Shown here: piece after piece, positions 57,765 through 64,000 of the stretch
Numbering within the stretch: the first letter of the stretch is position 1
Layout of the letters: every line of letters begins with the position of its first letter
NCBI GenBank assembly: GCA_958295845.1
Contig: OY282376.1
Coordinates: forward strand, 2,183,022 to 2,247,021
Length of the DNA: 64,000 bases
Origin: Caldilineaceae bacterium
GTDB taxonomy: Bacteria; Chloroflexota; Anaerolineae; Caldilineales; Caldilineaceae
Direction of reading: 5' to 3'
Position numbers and translations under genes: made by a program
The notes under the pieces: generated by a model
Seen by the model: only the letters and a program-made list of their open reading frames with translations
What the model was told of the DNA's origin: nothing
Database searches by the model: none

Positions 57765-58738
57765 TGACGAACGAACACGCAGTAACCACCAACTCTCTAT
57801 CCCGCAGTTTCGGCGCCGTCAGGGCAGTCGATGCCGTCAACCTCTCAATTCCAAGCGGAGAGATCTACGGCTTTCTAGGTCCCAATGGAGCGGGAAAAAC
57901 GTCGTTAGTCAGAATGTTGACAACGCTGCTTCTGCCGACCGGCGGTTCCGCCAGCGTGGCAGGTCATGACGTGGTCACAGAACCTGCCGCTGTCAGACTG
58001 AAGATCGGCGCCGCGCTCCAGGCCGCGGCCCTCGATGACAAGCAGACGGGGCGGGAGCTCTTACAGCTCCAGTCCCGCCTCTACGGGTTAACTGGACCTG
58101 CCATCAAGCAACGGATCAACTATCTTGCCGACCTGCTAAATATTGATGAGGCCTTGGACCTGCTCATTGGCACCTACTCTGGCGGCATGAAGCGAAAACT
58201 CGACCTGGCAGTCGCCATGATTCACGAACCGCAAATTCTGTTCCTCGACGAACCAACTACTGGGCTGGATCCCATCAGCCGCGTCGAACTCTGGGACGAA
58301 GTACGCCGTGTAAATGAGGAGAGAGGAGTAACGATCTTCATGACAACGCAGTACCTGGAAGAGGCCGACTACCTCACCCAGCGCGTTGGCATAATCAATC
58401 ATGGCAGAATCGTCGCCGAAGGCTCACCCGCCAATCTAAAGCGCTCTGTCGGTTCCGACATGATCGTCGCCAGGATTGATGGCCAGACAAGCGGCGGCGC
58501 GGAGGCGTGCGAGCAAGTGGATGGCGTCGAAAGCGTCGAAGTATATGCAAATGAAATCACTTTGAGCGTCGATCAGGGATCCAAAGTGATCGGCCCCGTC
58601 GCAATTGCGCTGGACCAGTCCGGTGCTTCTGTAGAGGACATAGTCCTCCGCACCGCTACCTTGGACGACGTCTTCCTTCACTACACCGGCGCTCGCCTTG
58701 AAGTAGACGCCGACATCGTCAAGGAGGAGCCAGCATGA
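57764..58738 (+). CDS. ABC transporter ATP-binding protein, DrrA type
   Basis: A 324-residue ATPase with Walker A GPNGAGKTS, a YSGGMKRKLDLA signature, Walker B ILFLDEPTTGLD and the TTQYLEEAD switch in which Gln replaces His, as is usual in DrrA-type drug exporters. The C-terminal about 80 residues form a DrrA-like regulatory part. It overlaps the permease start by four bases (ATGA). Confidence 0.92.
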   Translation: MTNEHAVTTNSLSRSFGAVRAVDAVNLSIPSGEIYGFLGPNGAGKTSLVRMLTTLLLPTGGSASVAGHDVVTEPAAVRLKIGAALQAAALDDKQTGRELLQLQSRLYGLTGPAIKQRINYLADLLNIDEALDLLIGTYSGGMKRKLDLAVAMIHEPQILFLDEPTTGLDPISRVELWDEVRRVNEERGVTIFMTTQYLEEADYLTQRVGIINHGRIVAEGSPANLKRSVGSDMIVARIDGQTSGGAEACEQVDGVESVEVYANEITLSVDQGSKVIGPVAIALDQSGASVEDIVLRTATLDDVFLHYTGARLEVDADIVKEEPA

Positions 58739-59535
58739 CGGCTATATGACTCACCCAAGTTCAAGCCAGAAATGGAGGCTTTGCAAGTGACGTCTCCGCG
58801 ATATCTCGTCGGGCCCTCCGATCGGTCCTGAGGGACCCCGAGTCCGTGATTCCTGGGTTCATCATCCCCCTTTTCTTTTTCACTGTAAATACGGGCGCGC
58901 TCCAGAACTTCGTGGAGGCGGGCGGCACCCTCGATTACAAGGCTTTCCAACTCCCAGTCGCAATCATCATGGCTGTCACCGGGCCGCTTTCGAGGGCGTT
59001 AACGTTGGTTGAGGACGTTCGCAGTGGCTACTTCGACCGCCTCGTGATGACCCCGGTACGCCGCCTGGCTCTCCTGATGGGAATGATGGTCGCTGACATG
59101 GCTCTGGTCATAGCCCTTTCGGTCCCCGTCCTCATCCTTGGATATGCAGTAGGGGTCCGGTTCGAAACCGGTGTAACAGGCATCGTCGCCTTTGTTGCCC
59201 TCGCTGCCTACTGGGGACTCGGTTTCGCAGGCTTCTCATATGCAATCGCCCTGAAAACAGCCAGCGCGGCAGCCGTCAGCAGCAGCTTCATGGTCTTTCT
59301 TCCCATGATGTTTCTCACGCCAATGTTCATACCTCTCGAGGCAATGACTGGCTGGATGGCAACTGTCGCCCAATACAATCCCGTTACCTATCTCCTTGGA
59401 TCGTTACGCTCCATCATTACCGTAGGCTGGCAAATTGACGAAATATTGAAGGGCCTCCTGTCCGTTTCAGTGGTTGTTATCGTAAGCATGACAATGGCCC
59501 TCCTGGCGCTAAAGGGACGCGTGTCAAGACAATGA
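58735..59535 (+). CDS. ABC-2 type permease, DrrB-like, with an in-frame TGA at codon 5
   Basis: AAGGAGG leads to ATG 58735, which overlaps the ATPase stop. Codons 2-4 read Thr-Ala-Ile, then TGA (58747-58749). The same frame continues without interruption through VSAISRRALRSVLRDPES and six membrane helices (PGFIIPLFFF onwards), typical of DrrB permeases, to 59535. If TGA were TGG (Trp), the product would be a normal 266-residue permease. A start at GTG 58846 gives 229 residues but lacks a ribosome site and the usual N-terminal segment. The gene is probably inactivated or has a sequence error. Confidence 0.85.
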
Positions 59536-59619
59536 GAGATTCTTCCCTCTGCTCGAATCTGTTCGCAAAGGCGCTTCCCGGGCCGAGCCAGCTAACGGGG
59601 TTTCACGGAGTCCCCTCAA

Positions 59620-59750
59620 TGCCGGCGCCTCGCAATCCCGCGACGAGGTGCCGGCAACAATCTTGAAATGATTTATAGCTGTAGTGGGTAGGATGTCGGA
59701 GCTCCTGCACGAGGAGCTCCGGCGGTAGAGGGCCTCTGGGTAGGCCTCTC
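59620..59750. terminator. Cluster of three hairpins between convergent genes
   Basis: The 323-base gap between the permease and Nudix genes holds TGCCGGCGCCTCG/CGAGGTGCCGGCA (59620-59656), CGGAGCTCCT-GCACG-AGGAGCTCCG (59697-59721, a perfect 10-bp stem) and AGAGGGCCT/AGGCCTCT (59727-59749, one bulge). No clear T tract follows any of them. They may serve as bidirectional termination or mRNA-stabilising structures. Confidence 0.5.
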
Positions 59751-59858
59751 GAAACTGACTTCGCTTCTAACCTACTGGGGAACGCGGTCCGTTTACAGCT
59801 AAAGGTCTACTAAGAGTCCGACCGGAACGCGTTGGCATTGAATGTCAGCGGGCCTTCT

Positions 59859-60410
59859 CTAAGCTTCCTGCACAATTTGAAGAAGCGCGGCCTCGCCCAC
59901 AGAAAGCGGCAAATCGAGGACTTCCTTTCGTGACCGAAACTCGGTGCCCAATTCGTAACCGCCGACCTCCTTCGCCTCAGGTATATGCCTGTCAGCCTCC
60001 GCCCTGTAAAGTAACTGAAGAAAGTCGGGGTAAGGGTAGGCGTAACCCGCCGGTTCCGGTGAGCGTATGTGATAGTGGAACAGACCGATAAGCGCCGGGT
60101 CGCCTCGGACAGTCCAGCCGGTCTCCTCCAGAAGTTCGCGCCTCAGTGCTTCCAGCAGACCTTCACCTTCGTCGATGCGCCCGCCGGGCACGATATGCTC
60201 ACCTTCCGGATCCCGAATTACCATGAGATCTGTGCCACGGGTCACGAGCGCCCTGACAGAGGTTACTAGCTCCACTGGCGGAGACGCCGATTCCTCGAGC
60301 CCATAAGTGTAGCGAGTTTGTACCAGCGCTAACCCGCCTCCCGACCAGTCCATCTCCTCTTTAGCTAACGGCGTCCTCCCATTCAGGAATTCTTTGAGTA
60401 CTTGGTCCAT
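59859..60410 (-). CDS. Nudix hydrolase
   Basis: A 183-residue protein whose Nudix box GRIDEGEGLLEALRRELLEETGW (G-x5-E-x7-R-E-x2-E-E-x-G) is complete. Preceding residues IVPGG and the C-terminal YPYPDFLQLLY segment fit an ADP-ribose or nucleotide-sugar type Nudix enzyme, but the substrate is uncertain. A 50-residue N-terminal part precedes the box domain. A DEDDh exonuclease gene follows upstream on the same strand with 30 bases between. Confidence 0.88.
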   Translation of the reverse strand: MDQVLKEFLNGRTPLAKEEMDWSGGGLALVQTRYTYGLEESASPPVELVTSVRALVTRGTDLMVIRDPEGEHIVPGGRIDEGEGLLEALRRELLEETGWTVRGDPALIGLFHYHIRSPEPAGYAYPYPDFLQLLYRAEADRHIPEAKEVGGYELGTEFRSRKEVLDLPLSVGEAALLQIVQEA

Positions 60411-60440
60411 AAAAGCCTGGTTCGACGGGGAAGTCCGGAC

Positions 60441-61004
60441 TCAGACCGACTCGACTAGCCCGGCCATGTGCCGAAATACTGCACAGGCAAGGCGGGCATC
60501 GTCTACCGCTCGGTGGCTGTTAGGAAGGGCAATGCCGCACTGCTGACCCGCCTTCTGAAGACTCTGCCATTTAGCGTTCTGAATACCCAAACGTTCGCCG
60601 TAGTGGCGAGCGTACATTTTCATGACGCAGAAGGCACTTCCCCCTAAATCCTCCCACGGCAGGCCATGCTGTTGATGCGACTGCCGCATCATTCGCAGGT
60701 CGAATTCTGCGTTGAAAATCCCCACGCGACGCCCTATGAACAGCTGGCTGACTTCCGGCCAGACTTCTGCCCAGGTGGGAGCGTCTCTGACCATACCGTT
60801 TGATATACCATGGATCGCGGTGGCTTCATAGGGAATACGCCCGAGCGGGCGGACAAGAGATTCAAGAAGTGTCTTGCCCTCCGCGTCTACAATACCTATT
60901 TCCACAATTTCAGCATTACCGCTGAGCCCTGTTGTTTCTGTGTCGAAAAAAAGAGGGCTGCCCTTTAGAATAGCGCGCGCCCGCCCTGCTGCATTAAGAC
61001 TCAT
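60441..61004 (-). CDS. DEDDh 3'-5' exonuclease (DnaQ/RNase T-like)
   Basis: A 187-residue exonuclease with all catalytic motifs: ExoI FDTETTG, HGI, ExoII NAEFD and ExoIII HRAVDDA. It is a stand-alone exonuclease domain of DnaQ type, possibly acting in RNA or DNA end trimming. AAAGG precedes the ATG. Specificity is unknown. Confidence 0.9.
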   Translation of the reverse strand: MSLNAAGRARAILKGSPLFFDTETTGLSGNAEIVEIGIVDAEGKTLLESLVRPLGRIPYEATAIHGISNGMVRDAPTWAEVWPEVSQLFIGRRVGIFNAEFDLRMMRQSHQQHGLPWEDLGGSAFCVMKMYARHYGERLGIQNAKWQSLQKAGQQCGIALPNSHRAVDDARLACAVFRHMAGLVESV

Positions 61005-61188
61005 TGGTGGCCTTTTTCAATGGGTGGGAACAATATATGGCGGACGATGAGGATGCGGCCTGGAGTCGTGTCGGCCGCTATAAAACGGGAATTCTTGTGA
61101 ATAAGTCCATTTCAAATTCCCGGCACAACTGTAGAACCAGGAAAAGCCCTCTATCTGATCTCTTCTGGTCGTGATTCGTTCCCTGCAA

Positions 61189-62205
61189 TTACACCTGCAA
61201 CGCAATCGGCTCCGCCCGTCGCGCCGATTCGTAGGCTGCCAGAGCAACTTCGAGCGCACGTTGACCGTCCTCGCCGCTAATGGACGGCGCCCGGTCCTTG
61301 CGTATCATGTCCACAAAATCTGCCACCAACCCTTCGTCGCCGCTGCTGCCCCAGTTTACCGCCGATGTCTTGCCCGCCTCGTCTGAGCTGACCTGCAGGT
61401 TCTGCTCGAAGGCGTCAACGCAGATCAACCCCTGGTCGCCGAGGACATCCAATTTAACATCCCCCCATGTGGGGTAGCTATCTGGTCGTGACCAACTCGT
61501 GTCCAAAGTGCCAAAGACGCCGTTTGCAAGCCGAAAACTCAGCATCCCTACGTCGTCGATGCCCAAGCCGGGGTTCATGAGTTCATAACCCACCTCGGCG
61601 TAAATCTCTTCGACTTCCGTGTTCCAAAACCAACGCAGCAGGTCAACTACATGCACAGTATGATCGAGGACTGCCCCGCCTCCGGACAGTTTGTGATCAA
61701 CAAACCAGCGTCCGGGCATCCAGCCGTGATTGGTGCACTTGACGCTGTAGATTTCGCCCAGCATGCCACTGTCAAGCTGCTGCTTTAACTCCATTACCGG
61801 TGGAGCGAAGCGCATGGGAAAGGCGATCTGCAGTTTCGTGCCTGTCTCGCGGCAACGGTCGATCATCTCTTGACCGTCGCTGGCAGTGGTGGCGATTGGC
61901 TTCTCGCACAAAATAGCCCCGACACGGCCGGCAGCCTGGAGAACGAGGGGCGCATGATGTACATTCTCTGAACAAATGATAGCCCCGTCCAACTGCTGGT
62001 CGAGGAGCCCGTCCGTCCGCCTGAAATAAGGGACATTGTACTGGGCGGCAATGCGACCACCCCGATCATAATCATCGTCGTAGATGCCCGCAATCGTCAC
62101 GCCCTCCATCTGCCCAAGGAAGTGGATGTAGCTGGCAGCGTGCATATGGGCAAAACTGAACATGCCAAGGCGGACTTCAGTCAAAGGTTCGAGTTCGCGA
62201 GTCAC
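61189..62205 (-). CDS. Gfo/Idh/MocA family oxidoreductase
   Basis: A 338-residue protein beginning at GTG with AAGGAT upstream. The N-terminus reads LGMFSFAHMHAASYIHFL, a variant Rossmann start where the usual GxGxxG is replaced by a SFAHMH pattern. LCEKPIATTAS is the family EKP motif and GGGAVLDHTVHVVDLLRWF the substrate-domain motif. It lies 100 bases downstream of another family member on the same strand. Confidence 0.88.
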   Translation of the reverse strand: MTRELEPLTEVRLGMFSFAHMHAASYIHFLGQMEGVTIAGIYDDDYDRGGRIAAQYNVPYFRRTDGLLDQQLDGAIICSENVHHAPLVLQAAGRVGAILCEKPIATTASDGQEMIDRCRETGTKLQIAFPMRFAPPVMELKQQLDSGMLGEIYSVKCTNHGWMPGRWFVDHKLSGGGAVLDHTVHVVDLLRWFWNTEVEEIYAEVGYELMNPGLGIDDVGMLSFRLANGVFGTLDTSWSRPDSYPTWGDVKLDVLGDQGLICVDAFEQNLQVSSDEAGKTSAVNWGSSGDEGLVADFVDMIRKDRAPSISGEDGQRALEVALAAYESARRAEPIALQV

Positions 62206-62305
62206 CGGCCTATCCTTCTTCGGTATGTCCTACGAATTGTCAGTTATTGTAAGTCAACTGCTATTTGGACTGCTGCCGGCACAGAAATGGCAGCACTACG
62301 AGGCC

Positions 62306-63319
62306 TCAGCTAATATTGACCGGCTTTCCAGTCTCCAGGCTCTCAATTGCCGCCCGTGATATCTTAACCGCCATCATGCCGTCGTACGGTGTAACGATAA
62401 ATGGCTCTTTCGTTTCCGTGCTGCGGACAAAGTGTGCCAACTCCGCGTAGTAGGGATCATCCTGGGGAGCGGTAGGTGAACTGCCGGAGGAAGCGAGCGA
62501 CCCGTCTTCCTGTGCAAGGGCGACTTCCACGGGCGGTCGTGTCCGCGAATCCCATTCGATAATGCCTCCGGTTCCGGCAATTTCGATGCGGGTTGAGAAG
62601 CGCCCCCGCGGGTACGACCAGCTGCCCTCGATGTGCCCAACTGCGCCGTTGCTGAAGCGCACTGTAAGAAGCGCGTGATCCTTCGGCTCCTTGCCGGCAA
62701 ACATCATGCCCCGCGCGAAGACGCGCTCGATCTCGCCAAAACACCAGCGCTGGTAGTCGATGTCATGAATGCAAAGATCGAGCAACACACCGCCGCTCTG
62801 AGCAAAGTCGGCGTAGTAGCTGGTAATCGCCAGACCCTTGCGCCAACCCACGCTGGAATCAGGGAAACTCCCACTGCGCACCGTTCGGATCACCCCCGGT
62901 GCGCCGATGGCCCCGCTGTCCAGCACCTCCTTGGCCTTGGCGAACTGCGGAAAGAAACGCACAACCATCGCCACAAACAAGGGCGTGCCTGTTCGTTCAG
63001 CCGCGTCTACGATGCGCTCGCAATCGGCAATGCTGTTCGCGAGGGGCTTCTCGCAAACTGTCGGTATCCCGGCCTCCAGCGCCGCGATGACCGGCTGTAC
63101 ATGGGCCGTGCCGGGCGTACAAACGTCCACATAGTCAACGGCATCGAACAGTTCGTTCATGCTGCCGAACACCTTGCCGCCGGATCGCTGGACCGCACGC
63201 TGCGCAGCATCCTCTATAATGTCGTAGAAACCGGCCAGCTCAATACCCGGCATCTGATTCCAGCGGTCAGCGTGCGTTCTGGAAATCCCACCTGCTCCGA
63301 CGATTCCGACTCGTCGCAT
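62306..63319 (-). CDS. Gfo/Idh/MocA family oxidoreductase
   Basis: A 337-residue protein with a standard Rossmann motif (RRVGIVGAGGISRTHAD), the EKP motif (VCEKPLANS) and QSGGVLLDLCIHDIDYQRW in the C-terminal domain. GGAGAG precedes the ATG. It lies between two related genes, so the three may form a small cluster for polyol or amino-sugar metabolism. Substrate unknown. Confidence 0.9.
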   Translation of the reverse strand: MRRVGIVGAGGISRTHADRWNQMPGIELAGFYDIIEDAAQRAVQRSGGKVFGSMNELFDAVDYVDVCTPGTAHVQPVIAALEAGIPTVCEKPLANSIADCERIVDAAERTGTPLFVAMVVRFFPQFAKAKEVLDSGAIGAPGVIRTVRSGSFPDSSVGWRKGLAITSYYADFAQSGGVLLDLCIHDIDYQRWCFGEIERVFARGMMFAGKEPKDHALLTVRFSNGAVGHIEGSWSYPRGRFSTRIEIAGTGGIIEWDSRTRPPVEVALAQEDGSLASSGSSPTAPQDDPYYAELAHFVRSTETKEPFIVTPYDGMMAVKISRAAIESLETGKPVNIS

Positions 63320-63451
63320 CTGGTTCTCTCCCTGTCTCGACTTCCAAGACTGGACAAAATGATTCCTGGAGATTCTTGATTACTGAACTAAGGCAAAGTG
63401 CTCTGCCTTTCCCAACTCTCAACCAACGACTAAAATCCTGTTTGCACAGTC

Positions 63452-63658
63452 TTAGCCGGAAGTCTGTGACGGCAGGGGCATCCCGTCCCTAATGTATGAC
63501 TCAACTGTATCTTCTACAATTCGACACAATTCCAAGAGCACCTTCTTCTCGTCATCACCGTGGCAGCCCCCATAGAAGAGCCCGGGGCAGCTTCCAACAT
63601 AGCACTGATCTTCCTCAGACCATTCCACAATCTTTGCATAGCTAGCGCCGGACGTCAT
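63452..63658 (-). CDS. HicB-like antitoxin-type protein
   Basis: A 68-residue protein with the HicB N-terminal beta-alpha pattern: YAKIVEWSEEDQCYVGSCPGLFYGGCHGDDEKKVLLELC. It lacks a C-terminal DNA-binding tail. No HicA-like toxin is adjacent, so it is an orphan or a degraded module. AGGA lies only a few bases ahead of the ATG, a tight spacing. Confidence 0.6.
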   Translation of the reverse strand: MTSGASYAKIVEWSEEDQCYVGSCPGLFYGGCHGDDEKKVLLELCRIVEDTVESYIRDGMPLPSQTSG

Positions 63659-63676
63659 TTTCCTGGGCAGATGCGC

Positions 63677-64000
63677 CTATGCCAACCCGAAATGGTCGTC
63701 AATCTCCTGCTGATAGCCGGACACTTCACCCGAAAGAAGCTCCGCCATCGTAACTGTGCGGCCCAGGAACGAGGACTCGATCATACCAAACGCAGCCGCC
63801 AGGTCACGCAGGCCCTCTTCCCCATCAGTCTCCGGCTGCCCGCCGCGGGCGATGGCATCCAGCCAGTCATACTGCTGGATGGCAAAGGGATCCGTCAGCC
63901 GCGTCTCGTTCGGTCCCACCTTCGGGAACTGGACGTCCAGCAGGGATGGGTCAGCTTCGGCCCAGAATGTATCCTGCAGATTGCTGCGGCTGCCACTGTC
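63677..64000 (-). CDS. Gfo/Idh/MocA family oxidoreductase, C-terminal part (5' end off window)
   Basis: About 107 residues in an open frame reaching the right edge. The segment IQQYDWLDAIARGGQPETDGEEGLRDLAAAFGMIESSFLGRTV is the usual C-terminal end of these oxidoreductases, where the substrate-domain helix is followed by a short tail. Identification rests on this piece only. The orphan HicB-like gene begins 18 bases further on. Confidence 0.7.
   Translation of the reverse strand, partial: DSGSRSNLQDTFWAEADPSLLDVQFPKVGPNETRLTDPFAIQQYDWLDAIARGGQPETDGEEGLRDLAAAFGMIESSFLGRTVTMAELLSGEVSGYQQEIDDHFGLA

Overview
The window looks like a GC-rich chromosomal segment of an uncultured heterotrophic bacterium, most plausibly a Chloroflexota (Caldilinea/Anaerolinea-like) lineage. 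This is inferred from gene content: LysZ-type amino-group-protected lysine/arginine biosynthesis, DrrAB-type ABC exporters, ferredoxin-fused cobalamin enzymes, and many phytanoyl-CoA-dioxygenase-like (PhyH) and Gfo/Idh/MocA proteins. No rRNA, tRNA, CRISPR array, integrase or transposase was recognised.

Region 1-8050 (minus strand) is a cobalamin operon. A near-consensus promoter (8020-8049) feeds a cobalamin riboswitch (about 7855-8012), followed by two successive intrinsic terminators (7741-7760 and 7700-7734). Then come cbiB, a ferredoxin-cobO fusion, a ferredoxin-cobN fusion and a BtuF-like lipoprotein cut by the left edge. cobN carries an in-frame TAA (2314-2316) that splits an otherwise continuous reading frame. 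The intergenic spaces hold a dispersed repeat family (copies near 742, 5402 and 17883), and a separate 57-bp tandem array lies at 8201-8460.

Region 8.5-22.4 kb (plus strand) holds a PhyH oxygenase, a BNR-repeat propeller protein, a GH33-type sialidase, a CRTAC1-like FG-GAP/ASPIC lipoprotein and a sugar ABC importer (Tat lipoprotein plus two permeases). These could work together in host- or mucin-type glycan scavenging. Two surface proteins sharing an Ig-like repeat and a second PhyH follow.

Region 22.6-27.4 kb has a PhyH, a Gfo/Idh/MocA oxidoreductase, an M81 (MlrC-type) metallopeptidase and an overlapping two-gene pair whose second member is nucleotidyltransferase-like.

Region 27.4-40.1 kb (minus strand) is a long co-directional cluster behind a TTGATA-17-TATAAT promoter: sugar-binding lipoprotein, sulfatase, two permeases, PhyH, GH43/GH117-like propeller, sulfatase, second propeller, DUF1445 protein, a hydrolase with a Cys nucleophile elbow, and an enolase-superfamily dehydratase. 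The best reading is import and desulfation/cleavage of sulfated galactan oligosaccharides with sugar-acid catabolism downstream.

Region 40.5-64 kb is mostly housekeeping: SIMPL protein, PhyH, Gfo/Idh/MocA proteins, a membrane-anchored HExxH metallopeptidase, MurJ, thioredoxin reductase, LysJ/LysZ-like enzymes, DUF4432, a TrkA-type K+ regulator, HisD-HisC, a LuxR-type regulator, an HtrA-like protease with an ABC exporter whose permease has an in-frame TGA at codon 5, Nudix, a DEDDh exonuclease, and three more Gfo/Idh/MocA genes. An orphan HicB-like protein lies between the last two of these.
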